64,000 nucleotides of DNA from UBA2779 sp965232615 (lineage in GTDB: Bacteria > Spirochaetota > Spirochaetia > DSM-2461), in contig OZ246985.1 of assembly GCA_965232615.1 (NCBI GenBank), positions 1,054,001-1,118,000 of the forward strand, given 5' to 3'. The notes below the pieces were generated by a model. That model did not search any database, was not told the DNA's origin, and saw only the letters and a list, made by a program, of their open reading frames with translations. Positions within the stretch are counted from its first letter, which is position 1. Each line of letters opens with the position of its first letter. Made by a program: the position numbers and the translations under genes. Shown piece after piece: positions 45,480 through 55,343 of the stretch.

Positions 45480-46607
45480 ATGGATCGGCAGAAGTTGGTC
45501 AAGTTCTCAGCGGCTGTTATAATAAAAAATATGCCTGTAGCTATTGAATCAATAAAAAAAATTTACAATTCTGAGTCTCTTGCCGAACCAGCATTGATGA
45601 AATGGCCTCCAGACAGTTCAGGTTGTATCACGCGGTCAGGACTGGAGAAGAAATTCAAGTCAAGACTGGGAGATGGTCTTCCAAACGGGCTTTTATGGAT
45701 GGAGGGACATGCTGATTTGAAATACCAGCCCGAGCGCATCCTTTATGGCTGCCGGTCCGTGCTTGTCAGCTATCTGAATTATTACCGGAAGAATGAAATC
45801 GACCAGAATGATTCCCATCTCAATCAGGGAAAAGTAGCCCGCTATGCCAGAGGCCGGGATTATCATAAGGAGCTTGGATTCCGTTTAAAGCGAATCACGA
45901 AGCGATTTCGGCAAGTCTTCCCTGGAGAGCAATTCAAGTTTTTTACAGACACTGGCCCCGTGGATGAAGTATGGCTTGCGTCAGCTTCTGGAACTGGATT
46001 CAGGGGGCGACATGGACTAACGATAATACCGGGTATTGGAAGCTGGATTGTTCTTGGTCATATATTGACCACTGTTGAATTTGATGCTCCATCCGCAAGG
46101 CCACTGCCTTCAGGCTGTCCGGCAAATTGTAGGCGGTGTATTGATGCCTGTCCGGGGGATGCACTGGAAATGCCTGGCCGAATCAATCCTGACCGATGTA
46201 TCTCATATCAGAGCATTGAACACAGGGGGGCAGTTGACAGGGAATACTGTCAAAAAACAGGAAACTGGATTTTTGGATGTGATGTATGCCAGGAAGTTTG
46301 TCCATATAACTCGCAGGCGGAAGAAACAACGGTGGAAGGATTTTTACAGGATTATGCTGGATCAGCATTGAACCTGATGGAAATCCTTACATTGAGGAAC
46401 AGGTTGGATGTTCTGGAGAGGTTTTCCGGATCGCCCCTGATGCGGGCTGGTCGTGCGGGACTTGTCCGCAATGCCTGTACCGTTGCCGGTAGTATCGGAG
46501 GCGTGGAACTTGTACCTATTCTTGAGAAACTGATCAATGATGATGATTCTGGTATCAGTGAGCATGCTGTCTGGGCTTTGGAGGAAATACGCCGGCGATT
46601 CAGTTGA
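45480..46607 (+). CDS. queG: Epoxyqueuosine reductase QueG
   Basis: A 375-residue cobalamin-dependent iron-sulfur enzyme that completes queuosine synthesis in tRNAs with GUN anticodons, including the neighbouring tRNA-Asp. The ferredoxin-like part has CPANCRRCIDACP near 219-231 and CDVCQEVCPYN near 269-279, eight cysteines for two [4Fe-4S] clusters. HEAT-like helices end the protein (LVPILEKLINDDDSGISEHA). The N-terminal part is somewhat unlike reference sequences and no strong ribosome-binding site is visible, so the start is uncertain: ATGs at 45465, 45480 and 45531 are all in frame. The family call is firm because of the cysteine pattern and C-terminal repeats. Confidence 0.88.
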   Translation: MDRQKLVKFSAAVIIKNMPVAIESIKKIYNSESLAEPALMKWPPDSSGCITRSGLEKKFKSRLGDGLPNGLLWMEGHADLKYQPERILYGCRSVLVSYLNYYRKNEIDQNDSHLNQGKVARYARGRDYHKELGFRLKRITKRFRQVFPGEQFKFFTDTGPVDEVWLASASGTGFRGRHGLTIIPGIGSWIVLGHILTTVEFDAPSARPLPSGCPANCRRCIDACPGDALEMPGRINPDRCISYQSIEHRGAVDREYCQKTGNWIFGCDVCQEVCPYNSQAEETTVEGFLQDYAGSALNLMEILTLRNRLDVLERFSGSPLMRAGRAGLVRNACTVAGSIGGVELVPILEKLINDDDSGISEHAVWALEEIRRRFS

Positions 46608-46772
46608 TATTTCAGCTCATGCAGATTTTACCCGGGTACAGCATGCTGCAATCTTGTCTGTTTTCCAATTACCCTGTACAATCCTGGCATCCTGGGTGAG
46701 AAGACCAGTATCAGAAAAACTGTTGAGTCAGTTTGTATGATGTCTGGAGTCAGATGGACTGTTAACAGCTCA
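46608..46772. other. Intergenic stretch before a family A repeat
   Basis: About 165 bases after queG without a supported gene. With the following repeat it makes a gene-free region of ~455 bases. No terminator is clear. Confidence 0.4.
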
Positions 46773-47021
46773 AGGCAACCTTCAAAAAACCGTTTTTGGA
46801 ATTTGGCGCAGTGGTGGTGTGTTCCTCGGAGCTTTGCTCCTGCGGTACGCACCTGATTAGATTTTTGGCGGCAAAAGCGGAGCGTAGCTTATGCGGTTGG
46901 CGGTGCGTTCCTCGGAGCTTTGCTCCTGCGGTACGCACCTGATTACGTGAGCATTTTGACAACGCAGCAGCGAGAAAAAAGATCAGGCTAAAAACGAAAT
47001 AAGGTTTTTTAGAGGTGCCCT
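46773..47021 (-). repeat. Family A repeat with two hairpins
   Basis: A 249-bp copy, ends AGGCAACCTTCAAAAAACC and TTTTTTAGAGGTGCCCT. The first hairpin (46815-46853) is the mixed form (its complement pairs GGTGCGT with ACACACC); the second (46902-46939) is perfect. Between them is GGCGGCAAAAGCGGAGCGTA, wording shared with family B. Confidence 0.85.
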
Positions 47022-47063
47022 CAAAGTTAAGTATTCTCTACCTGTCATCAGGAGTTATAGAAT

Positions 47064-47678
47064 ATGACTGAAAGAACCGATAATGGAATTGTGAGAAAAC
47101 TAGCTGCATTTTCAGGTATAACCATTGCGATCGCAATCACTATTTTTGCACTGACTTTCTGTGGTATGGATCAGACTGGAGAACCTGAAGCATTTGTAGA
47201 TCCACAACGGCTGGATGAAAATGAAGCTGATATAGTGGTTGAAAACGAAGTGACAGACGATGTAATCAAGCGATATATAGTTCGTCGTCATGATGTTGTC
47301 GAAGGTGAATCTATCTCTCTAATCGCCGGCAGGCATTGGGATGATATTTATCTCTGGCCCGATTTATACCTCCTTAATAGACTTGACTCAGGTGATCCGG
47401 ATCTGATTTATCCCGATGAAATTGTAGATATTTACAACCGTCTTGGCCGGGGTAATGAGTTCCATGAAAATGAAAAAGAGATGATACTCAATGCTTATAT
47501 TGAAGTGTATGACATCTATAAGGCATTGGGACCACATAAAAACAGTTCGGCATGGACATTGCTGTGGTGTGGAACCAGGTATGACAAAAGTTTTCTCGAC
47601 CTCTTTGCCCATCGTATTGCCTCGAATGATATGGCCATGGCAAGAAAATACATTGCAGAAGAAGGGTTTCTGGATTAA
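47064..47678 (+). CDS. LysM-domain protein, membrane-anchored
   Basis: A 204-residue protein. A hydrophobic segment (ITIAIAITIFALTFCGM) near residues 19-36 anchors or exports it. Residues ~73-125 are a LysM-like module (YIVRRHDVVEGESISLIAGR, then LIYPDEIVDIY), which binds peptidoglycan. The last ~70 residues are helical with no recognised domain. AGGAG lies ten bases before the ATG. A small outer-membrane barrel gene follows 26 bases later on the same strand, so the two may work together at the envelope. Confidence 0.78.
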   Translation: MTERTDNGIVRKLAAFSGITIAIAITIFALTFCGMDQTGEPEAFVDPQRLDENEADIVVENEVTDDVIKRYIVRRHDVVEGESISLIAGRHWDDIYLWPDLYLLNRLDSGDPDLIYPDEIVDIYNRLGRGNEFHENEKEMILNAYIEVYDIYKALGPHKNSSAWTLLWCGTRYDKSFLDLFAHRIASNDMAMARKYIAEEGFLD

Positions 47679-47704
47679 CATTGGGTTTCCAGTGACTGGA
47701 CCCC

Positions 47705-48355
47705 ATGAAATCATCGACTAAGATAATTACTATATTACTTCTAGTCTCAGGTATTGCATCCATTGAAGCCAGGCCCACTCATGCCCGGATTCGATTGCTC
47801 ATCTCGATGGAACCTCTCAGTTGGTTTAATGGTGAAGGGTTGGGCGGCTCAAATAACAATCTCGTTGCCAGTAGCAGCTATGGTATAGCTCCTGGTATTG
47901 AGGCAGTATGGCTATTTAGTGATATTGTCGAAGCTGGTGTCGGGTTTCAATGGCAGACAGCCCGGTCTTTGCATCACAGCGATGGCGAGACAGGTGCTGC
48001 TTACAGTTTCATACCTCTTTACGCCATCGCACGTTTCAACGTGACTACATTGAAGTCATTCAAAGTATTCCTTGGAGCCAGAATCGGCTATACTTTTTTC
48101 AATGACAGCGTTGGTTTCCGTGGTATACTTCCAGAGGATTCAGGGGGTCCTTTGATTTCTTCGAATGGAGGGTTGTTTGCTGCGGGAAGCCTGGGTGTCG
48201 TATACACACTTAAGAATAGACGAAACTGGGGACTGGATTTATCCGCAAGTGTGGGTTATGGCTTTTTTGGAGCAGAGACCAGTTCTTTAGAAAAGAGTTA
48301 TTCCATCAATCTACAATCAATGACTGTTGATTTCGGCATTGAATTGCGAATCTAG
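47705..48355 (+). CDS. Small outer-membrane beta-barrel protein
   Basis: A 216-residue protein with a signal peptide (KIITILLLVSGIASIEA). The mature part is made of alternating hydrophobic strands with glycines at turns (AVWLFSDIVEAGVGFQWQ; VFLGARIGYTFFND; LDLSASVGYGFFGAE), and ends MTVDFGIELRI, an amphipathic last strand. This resembles OmpA/OmpW-size eight-stranded barrels; the exact family is not certain. Its stop codon TAG overlaps the first bases of a family B repeat. Confidence 0.78.
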   Translation: MKSSTKIITILLLVSGIASIEARPTHARIRLLISMEPLSWFNGEGLGGSNNNLVASSSYGIAPGIEAVWLFSDIVEAGVGFQWQTARSLHHSDGETGAAYSFIPLYAIARFNVTTLKSFKVFLGARIGYTFFNDSVGFRGILPEDSGGPLISSNGGLFAAGSLGVVYTLKNRRNWGLDLSASVGYGFFGAETSSLEKSYSINLQSMTVDFGIELRI

Positions 48356-48621
48356 GAGTCTGTCAGACTTACGCCTCACGGCTCGATTTTACCCTTTTTT
48401 CCTTCTGCTACTTGCCAGAATACTCATGCAGCCCAGCTACACTCCGTTCTTGTCGCCTTGCATCAGTAAAAAATCATCAAATAATGTCATAACTCTAAAA
48501 GAGTTATGACAAATGCCACTTCATCAGTGAATCATGGAACCTGGAAAGTAAATCAGGCAATTTCCAAGGAAATTGCCCTTATCAAAAATCGCCTCGAAGT
48601 CTCAAAGTCCAACAGACTCCT
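48354..48621 (+). repeat. Family B repeat, long form
   Basis: A 268-bp copy in the opposite orientation to that at 38392. It includes the same two inner palindromes. Its first bases (AGGAGTCTGTCAGACTT) overlap the upstream stop codon. The stretch from 48356 to 48776 holds this repeat and the leader of the oad operon. Confidence 0.88.
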
Positions 48622-48776
48622 GGCCTGCTGGTCTTCCCAGATGATCTCTTCAACTGGTTCCGGCAGGAAATTTTTCAGTTGCCCTCTTGATAAGCTTATC
48701 TGATCACTATTATGATACTGCATAAGTGAAAGAAATCCAGGATGAGTCTTATTCGTCTACACTCAGGAGTAAAAAG

Positions 48777-48983
48777 GTGAACGATGGCGTTTTAATTATG
48801 ACAGTTGGTATGATGGTGGTTTTTGCTTTTCTAACAATCATGGTTATTTCAATGAAATTCATGTCAGGTTACATCCTGAAAGCTTTCCCTGAAAAGGAAC
48901 GGTCTGTTCCTCGGATGCCGGATCCGGGTCAGAATGACCTGGAAGTTGCTGTGGCTGTCGCAGCAGCATATATACATAGATAA
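48777..48983 (+). CDS. oadG: Oxaloacetate decarboxylase gamma-type subunit
   Basis: A 68-residue protein with one transmembrane helix (MMVVFAFLTIMVISMKFMSG) and a charged tail, the form of the OadG/MmdD-type gamma subunits that hold the alpha and beta subunits together and bind zinc. It is predicted to start at GTG 48777, with CAGGAG eight bases upstream; an ATG at 48798 is possible. Identity rests on size, membrane topology and its place in front of oadA and oadB, because gamma subunits are poorly conserved. Confidence 0.78.
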   Translation: MNDGVLIMTVGMMVVFAFLTIMVISMKFMSGYILKAFPEKERSVPRMPDPGQNDLEVAVAVAAAYIHR

Positions 48984-48996
48984 AGAGAAGGTCATT

Positions 48997-50793
48997 ATGA
49001 CGACGAAAAAGAAAGTTAATTTTATGATTACAGCTTTCCGGGATGGATTTCAATCTGTTTTCGGGGCAAGGGTCTATACGAAAGACTTCATACCGGCTGT
49101 AGAAGCAGCCGCCAGGGCGGGAATTCAGCACTTTGAGGCTGGCGGAGGGGCACGTTTCCAGTCACTTTATTTCTACAGCAATGAAGATGCCTTCAATATG
49201 ATGGATCAGTTTCGTACCGCAGCCGGTCCTGATGCCGACCTTCAAACGCTGTCCAGGGGAATCAATGTTGTAGGATTGAGTTCCCAGTCACGGGATATTA
49301 TCAGGCTTCATGCAAAACTCTTCAAGAAACACGGTATTACAACAATCCGCAATTTCGATGCCTTGAATGATGTCAATAATCTTATTGATTCAGGTAAGGC
49401 CATTGTCGATGCCGGGGCGAATCATGAAGTCTGTGTCACTTTGATGGCCCTTCCCGAAGGAATAACTGGCGCCCATGATCCGGATTATTATGAAAAAACT
49501 CTCAAGGACATACTTGACGCGGACATACCTTACAATTCGGTGTGTTTCAAAGATGCTTCGGGTACCACAACCCCGTCAGTTGTATATGAATCCATTAAAC
49601 GGGCGCGAAAACTATTGGGTCATGATGTAAAACTGGTGTTTCATTCCCATGATACGGCCGGTGTTTGCATCATGCAGTATAAAGCGGCATTGGATGCGGG
49701 TGCCAACCAGGTGGATTTATCCATGGCTCCTGTCTCAGGAGGAACCTGCCAGCCAGATGTAATGACCATGTACCACGCCTTGCGCGGTACAGAATATGAT
49801 ATGGGTATTAATCCTGCAAAAGTCTATGAGGCAGAGGAAGTTTTCAAAGAATGCATGAAGGATTATTTCATGCCTCCTGAATCCAGGAAAGTGGAACCCC
49901 TCATTCCCCAGTCACCCATGCCTGGCGGAGCACTGACCGCCAATACTCAGATGCTTCGGGATAACGAGTTAATGGACCGTTATGAAGAAATAATCAAAAA
50001 CATGAGAGAAGTGGTTATCAAGGGTGGATTTGGTACTTCTGTAACACCTGTTTCCCAGTTTTATTTTCAGCAGGCATTCAACAACACAATATTTGGACCC
50101 TGGAAGAAAATAGCAGACGGTTACGGTAAAATGGTCCTTGGCTATTTTGGAAAAACACCCGTACCGCCGGAAGCTGAAATCGTCAGGATTGCCTCCGAAC
50201 TGATGGAACTTGAACCGACGACCCGTCTGCCGGTCGATATCAATGATGAAAATCCCAAACTGGGCATTGATGCTGCCAGAAAACTGCTCACCGACAATGG
50301 GATTACAAATCACTCAGAGGAAAATATCTTTATAGCTGCCACCTGCCTTGAAAAGGGAATTCAGTTTCTCAAGGGAGAAGCCAGATCCAATGTTCGAAAA
50401 AACATTCCTGAAACACAATCCAGCCTGTCGGCCAGCGAAGGAGTCACTGTAACCATTAACGGTCATGACTACGGTGTGAAGATTGATGGAGGCAAAGCCA
50501 CTGTCAATAACACTACCTATGATATTGATGTCAGGGCCGGGATTGACTCGGGAAGTACTGCATCGTCGGCATCCACTACAGCAGCGACAGTCAATGCCCC
50601 CATGCCTGGTCTGATTCTCCGCATCCCTGTTGCGATTGGAGATACTGTTGCCGAGGGGGATGAGGTGATAGTGCTTGAAGCCATGAAAATGGAAACCCCT
50701 GTATCGGCTCCCACAAATGGAACCATAAAATCCATCTCTGTTTCCCAGGGTGACCAGGTTAAATCAGGTGATGTTCTGGTTGAGATTGGTTAG
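48997..50793 (+). CDS. oadA: Oxaloacetate/methylmalonyl-CoA-type decarboxylase alpha subunit
   Basis: A 598-residue carboxyltransferase-biotin carrier protein. The N-terminal carboxyltransferase domain has TAFRDGFQSVFGARVYTKDF near 11-30 and FHSHDTAGVCIMQYKAALDA near 218, with the metal-binding histidines in that region. The C-terminal biotinyl domain ends with the attachment lysine in EAMKMETP near 565. It takes the carboxyl group from oxaloacetate (or a related acid) onto biotin and hands it to OadB. The ATG at 48997 has AGAGAAGG upstream and matches family N termini. GGTTCCTCT-like gaps are absent; the spacing to oadB is ten bases. Confidence 0.93.
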   Translation: MTTKKKVNFMITAFRDGFQSVFGARVYTKDFIPAVEAAARAGIQHFEAGGGARFQSLYFYSNEDAFNMMDQFRTAAGPDADLQTLSRGINVVGLSSQSRDIIRLHAKLFKKHGITTIRNFDALNDVNNLIDSGKAIVDAGANHEVCVTLMALPEGITGAHDPDYYEKTLKDILDADIPYNSVCFKDASGTTTPSVVYESIKRARKLLGHDVKLVFHSHDTAGVCIMQYKAALDAGANQVDLSMAPVSGGTCQPDVMTMYHALRGTEYDMGINPAKVYEAEEVFKECMKDYFMPPESRKVEPLIPQSPMPGGALTANTQMLRDNELMDRYEEIIKNMREVVIKGGFGTSVTPVSQFYFQQAFNNTIFGPWKKIADGYGKMVLGYFGKTPVPPEAEIVRIASELMELEPTTRLPVDINDENPKLGIDAARKLLTDNGITNHSEENIFIAATCLEKGIQFLKGEARSNVRKNIPETQSSLSASEGVTVTINGHDYGVKIDGGKATVNNTTYDIDVRAGIDSGSTASSASTTAATVNAPMPGLILRIPVAIGDTVAEGDEVIVLEAMKMETPVSAPTNGTIKSISVSQGDQVKSGDVLVEIG

Positions 50794-50803
50794 GGAGGCA
50801 TAG

Positions 50804-52054
50804 ATGGATTTTGCATATTCCCTTCACGAGCTTTGGAAAACTACCGGGCTGTCTGGTTTCCTCCAAACCGGAGGCTGGCAGAGTGTTTTAATGATTGGTA
50901 TTGGTCTTCTATTGATTTGGCTGGCCATTGCCAGAGGATTTGAACCTCTTTTGCTTGTTCCTATTGGGACAGGTTCGATACTTTCAAATATCCCGTTCGC
51001 TGAGATCGCAGCCCATACCATTCAATCTGTCGGTGCAGATGGCCATGTTTTCGTTGATGTTTATGGTGGATTCATCGGTCAATTTTATGAGATGGGTATT
51101 GCATCGGGATTGTTCCCCTTGCTCATCTTTCTGGGAGTTGGTGCCATGACGGACTTTGGCCCTCTCATCGCCAATCCCAGGACTCTGCTTTTGGGGGCCG
51201 CTGCTCAGTTTGGTATATTTTTCGCCCTGTTTGGCACCATCCTTCTTGAGATGATTCCCGGGTTTTCCTTCCTTGGGAATGCCGAAGGAGCCACACTGGC
51301 CGAATCCATCCTCCACGTAGCCGGTTCCATTGGCATCATTGGTGGAGCCGATGGTCCAACTGCTATATTTACAACAGCCAGACTGGCTCCGAACTATCTG
51401 GGCCCCATCGCTGTAGCAGCCTATTCATACATGGCCCTGGTTCCTATTATACAGCCGCCCATCATGAAGGCCTTCACCACCAGAGAAGAGCGTCAGATTA
51501 AGATGGAACAGCTCCGGCATGTTACAAAGCTTGAAAAGATAGTTTTCCCCATCATTGTTCTCATCATCTGCATACTTCTCCTTCCCAGCGCCACACCCCT
51601 GATTGGAATGCTGATGTTCGGTAACCTGCTCAAGGAATGTATGGTGACGGACAGACTTTCCAATACGGCTCAAAATGCCCTGATGAATACTGTAACCATC
51701 ATGCTGGGACTGTCGGTCGGATCTAAAATGTCCGCTGATGTTTTTCTGAATCTTACCACACTCGGCATCCTTGCTCTGGGATTGGTTGCGTTTATGATCG
51801 GCACAAGCACAGGTATTCTTCTGGCCAAGCTTATGAACAGGTTTTCGAGGAAGAAACCCATCAATCCACTCATTGGTGCTGCTGGAGTTTCTGCTGTTCC
51901 AATGGCTGCCCGCGTAGCCAATAAAGTGGGACTCGAAGAGAACCCCAATAACTACCTGCTGATGCATGCCATGGGCCCCAATGTTGCCGGAGTAATCGGT
52001 TCAGCCGTCGCTGCCGGGGTTTTACTGGTGCTGGTTCCAATTCTTGGAGGCTGA
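50804..52054 (+). CDS. oadB: Sodium-translocating decarboxylase beta subunit
   Basis: A 416-residue inner-membrane protein with about ten hydrophobic segments. It releases CO2 from carboxybiotin and pumps Na+ outward. The family signatures are IGGADGPTAIFTTARLAP near 181-198, including the Na+-site aspartate, and the conserved C-terminal PNNYLLMHAMGPNVAGVIGS near 385. GGGAGG lies ahead of the ATG. Together with oadG and oadA it makes a complete pump, which supports energy conservation from dicarboxylates in a fermenter. Confidence 0.95.
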   Translation: MDFAYSLHELWKTTGLSGFLQTGGWQSVLMIGIGLLLIWLAIARGFEPLLLVPIGTGSILSNIPFAEIAAHTIQSVGADGHVFVDVYGGFIGQFYEMGIASGLFPLLIFLGVGAMTDFGPLIANPRTLLLGAAAQFGIFFALFGTILLEMIPGFSFLGNAEGATLAESILHVAGSIGIIGGADGPTAIFTTARLAPNYLGPIAVAAYSYMALVPIIQPPIMKAFTTREERQIKMEQLRHVTKLEKIVFPIIVLIICILLLPSATPLIGMLMFGNLLKECMVTDRLSNTAQNALMNTVTIMLGLSVGSKMSADVFLNLTTLGILALGLVAFMIGTSTGILLAKLMNRFSRKKPINPLIGAAGVSAVPMAARVANKVGLEENPNNYLLMHAMGPNVAGVIGSAVAAGVLLVLVPILGG

Positions 52055-55000
52055 CCTCAAGAATCTACCTGTATTCAATGCCAGTATACTTGAAAAAGCC
52101 CAGCAGCTGCTTGCGAGGAAAATGCTCTGGAAATTTGCCGATCATCGGAGTATTACTACTCCAGCATTGGTACCAGAAGGATTCGCTGGAGCCCTGGTAT
52201 TAGACGATGCACCAGAACCATACCGAGTTATCTGGAATGAGGAAAACTGGGATTGTGACTGCCCGGATGGCGCTATACGGCAGCCCTGTGTCCATCTTGC
52301 AGCATTGTTGATCAAGATGAATCTACTGTTGATGGATACCGGGGAAATGGCAGATGCTCCGCCAGTGAATTTTGATTACCTGGATCCAGAACAGCATCTT
52401 CTTTTTTTCAGCTTACCCAGAGCCTTGAAAAAAATACCGGTGGTTATACTGGGAAAATCGGATGAGGTTGAAAAAATTTTCAGTCAGTCGGTATTTCCGG
52501 TTAAACCATCTGAAGTCGTTTTTCAGGATTTGAAGAAGAATGACTGGAGAATCACTGCAGGGAAAATCCCTGTACGTGAGGATGGCACTTATGGCAAACC
52601 CTGCCTGTCAAAGTCTCTGGTGCACCCCTCAATAGAATCCATCCCCGGTGATGAAACTATTACGCTCTCCCAATTGGAGGCATCCGATATTATTCTGGAT
52701 CTTCTTGATTCACCTGTAGATGTTGTGAACATTCATGGAGATAAATGGACTCTGATTGAAGGAGGCAGGGTTCATATCTGTTTTGATCCCCTGCTGACTG
52801 CTGTCGGGCAGGAATCTCTGTTCAAACCCCGTATCTACATTCGAACAGAATCGGGATGTGGGGATGTCAGAGAATACTCGGGTAGTCCTGCTACAACAGC
52901 CGATGGTCTTCTTGTCTTCGATGAAGACAAACAGGCTGTGGTGCAATGCAAGGGGATTCGATCTGCCAGATGGTTTATCCGGCTCATCCTTTCCCGGAAA
53001 GTTCTCTCGGGTTCAGATATTCAGGCACGGCTTTCCAGAGATCGAAATGTGGTGGCTGGTATTGAAATTGATGCACCAAACCTACCGGACCATCTTCAAA
53101 TTCTTACCCCTTCACTGATCCTGGACATTGTGAACAGGGAACACTGGATAAATCTGCGATCTCAATTCCGATATGAATCTGTTCTGATTACTCCGGAAGA
53201 AACTGGTGATATTGTTTCCATAAAGGGCAGGGGATTGGGGGAACAGCCAATCGGCCTTCGCAACCATTCTGATGAGAATGAATTGATCAGAAGAGCAGAA
53301 TCCATATTAACAGGAGCCCTCTGCTGGAGTAGGGGGCATTATTCTGGATTAACAAAGGATCAGGATGTGCCCCTTCGGATTGAACTCCCTCTCAGCGATT
53401 TTCTCATCGCCTATGGCAGGCAATTACTGGACGCAGACATTGAAATTCGTCTGGAAAACCGCCCCATCCGTATTGGGGGAAGAATTCAAATCAAAATCAA
53501 CACGAATGAAATGCAGCTGAATATGAATACTCATATTGAAGGTGAGGATGGCCGTCTTTCAGTCCTTGATCTGGATCCCTGGCTTACAGAAGGAGTGGTG
53601 AGAGCCGGAAAAGACTATTTCGTACTGGACGAAAAGGCCCTGGAACAGCTCAATTTTCTCAAACAGAATGGAATGAACGATAGTGGTTTTCTATCCACGA
53701 GTCCGGAAAATCTGAGCCTCATTGATGCTGTATATGCACAGATTCATATTGATGAGAATTCGGCTATGGATTTAGAGCAGAAGCGATCTGTCTACCATAG
53801 TCTGGTCAATTTCACACCGGATAATCTCGTGTCTCCTCCTGATTCTTTTCGTGGTGAATTGCGACCGTATCAATTATTCGGCTATGCCTGGCTGATCTAC
53901 ATGAGGGAACACGGATTGGGAGCCTGCTTGGCCGATGATATGGGACTTGGTAAAACAGTGCAGACCCTTGCCTGTCTCAGCCATCTGAATCAGGGCGGTC
54001 GTCCTGGTCCCACCCTCCTTGTGGGCCCTGTTGTAACCCTGTCGAACTGGACGGCTGAGATATCCCGCTTCACACCTGAGCTAAAATTCCACCTCTATTC
54101 AGGTCCTCCTGAAAAACGATCTCTTCCAGAGCCGGATTCAGACATTCATATAGTAATCGTCAGTTACCAGACACTTCGGATCGATGCGGAGAGGTTTTGT
54201 GCTGTGAAATGGGATACTATTATTCTTGATGAAGCTCATTATGTAAAAAACGCCTCCTCTCAAACTTTTAAAACAGTTCGTTCCCTCAGGGCTACGAACC
54301 GTTTATCCCTTACGGGGACACCTCTGGAAAACCATCTGGGAGAACTCTGGTCGCAAATGACATTCCTCAATCCCGGTCTTCTTGGCCGACACCATGAATT
54401 CTTACGGCGTTTCGGCGATGCGCAGCAAGTGGAACAACTGAAAAGAATTGTCTCACCTTTCATTTTGAGACGTCATAAGGAGGATGTTCTTGACGAACTT
54501 CCCGCTAAAGATGAAATAGTAATGCGTTGTGAAATGACAGCGGAACAGACCGAAGTCTATCAGGCTATGAGTCAATTGTACTACCAGCAGGCAAGCGGTC
54601 TTCTCTCAAGGGAAGGCTTGAGCGGTGGACGGATTCAAATTCTTTCATTATTGACCAGGCTCCGTCTGTTGGCGATTCATCCACCGATGGCTGGAGAACA
54701 GTTCAATGGCATTCCCTCAGGAAAAATGCAGTTTCTCGAATCATTTTTAAGCGAAGTTCTGGAGGAAAATCACAAAGTTCTTGTTTTCAGTCAGTTTCTG
54801 GGAGCTCTGGATCAAGCCGAGCGAACATGCCTCAGATACAATTGGGGTTTCCGGCGGCTTACAGGATCGACGAAAAACAGGGAAACACCCATAGCGGAAT
54901 TCATGGATGATCCCGGAGTCAGGATATTTCTGCTGAGCCTGAGAGCCGGTTCCGTAGGAATAAACCTGACGGCAGCAGATTATGTCATCCTTCTTGATCC

Positions 55001-55217
55001 CTGGTGGAATCCTGCAGTTGAGGCCCAGGCGATCGATCGAGCTCATCGCATGGGGCAGCAACGTCCGGTAACGGCCTATAAATTTATTGCATCAGGAACC
55101 ATAGAGGAAAAAGTTCTGGAATTACAGGAGAGAAAAAAAGATCTCGTTTCCGGTATTCTTGATAATGGGGACATGCCTCAATTGACAGAAGATGATATCC
55201 TTAATCTGTTTTTATAG
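52044..55217 (+). CDS. SNF2-family helicase with N-terminal SWIM zinc finger
   Basis: A 1057-residue protein predicted to start at TTG 52044, overlapping oadB by 11 bases. A SWIM finger lies near 62-84 (CDCPDGAIRQPCVHLA). The SNF2 motor spans ~600-1050: motif I DDMGLGKTVQTLAC near 633, DEAH near 731, motif III LTGTPLENHLGELW near 754, motif V and VI LLSLRAGSVGINLT and QAIDRAHRMGQQRPV near 965-1012. Such proteins remodel DNA-protein complexes with ATP. Translational coupling to a decarboxylase operon is unusual, so it may simply share transcription. No clear ribosome-binding site precedes the TTG, and a start further in is possible. Confidence 0.9.
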   Translation: MEADLKNLPVFNASILEKAQQLLARKMLWKFADHRSITTPALVPEGFAGALVLDDAPEPYRVIWNEENWDCDCPDGAIRQPCVHLAALLIKMNLLLMDTGEMADAPPVNFDYLDPEQHLLFFSLPRALKKIPVVILGKSDEVEKIFSQSVFPVKPSEVVFQDLKKNDWRITAGKIPVREDGTYGKPCLSKSLVHPSIESIPGDETITLSQLEASDIILDLLDSPVDVVNIHGDKWTLIEGGRVHICFDPLLTAVGQESLFKPRIYIRTESGCGDVREYSGSPATTADGLLVFDEDKQAVVQCKGIRSARWFIRLILSRKVLSGSDIQARLSRDRNVVAGIEIDAPNLPDHLQILTPSLILDIVNREHWINLRSQFRYESVLITPEETGDIVSIKGRGLGEQPIGLRNHSDENELIRRAESILTGALCWSRGHYSGLTKDQDVPLRIELPLSDFLIAYGRQLLDADIEIRLENRPIRIGGRIQIKINTNEMQLNMNTHIEGEDGRLSVLDLDPWLTEGVVRAGKDYFVLDEKALEQLNFLKQNGMNDSGFLSTSPENLSLIDAVYAQIHIDENSAMDLEQKRSVYHSLVNFTPDNLVSPPDSFRGELRPYQLFGYAWLIYMREHGLGACLADDMGLGKTVQTLACLSHLNQGGRPGPTLLVGPVVTLSNWTAEISRFTPELKFHLYSGPPEKRSLPEPDSDIHIVIVSYQTLRIDAERFCAVKWDTIILDEAHYVKNASSQTFKTVRSLRATNRLSLTGTPLENHLGELWSQMTFLNPGLLGRHHEFLRRFGDAQQVEQLKRIVSPFILRRHKEDVLDELPAKDEIVMRCEMTAEQTEVYQAMSQLYYQQASGLLSREGLSGGRIQILSLLTRLRLLAIHPPMAGEQFNGIPSGKMQFLESFLSEVLEENHKVLVFSQFLGALDQAERTCLRYNWGFRRLTGSTKNRETPIAEFMDDPGVRIFLLSLRAGSVGINLTAADYVILLDPWWNPAVEAQAIDRAHRMGQQRPVTAYKFIASGTIEEKVLELQERKKDLVSGILDNGDMPQLTEDDILNLFL

Positions 55218-55288
55218 TGGGTGCCTGATGTCAGAAGCACTGAGAACGTTAAATCTCTAAAATATCGGCTTATTACATTATAGTGCTC

Positions 55289-55317
55289 TTGACGATAATT
55301 CCCAGATCTGTGAATAT
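55289..55317 (+). promoter_or_regulatory. Possible promoter of rplM-rpsI
   Basis: TTGACG, 17 bases, then GAATAT, 27 bases before the rplM start. The -10 is a poor match; TATATA three bases later would need a 20-base spacer. The location in the 126-base gap supports some promoter here. Confidence 0.4.
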
Positions 55318-55343
55318 ATACCGCTCACGAAGAGGTTTTTGCC

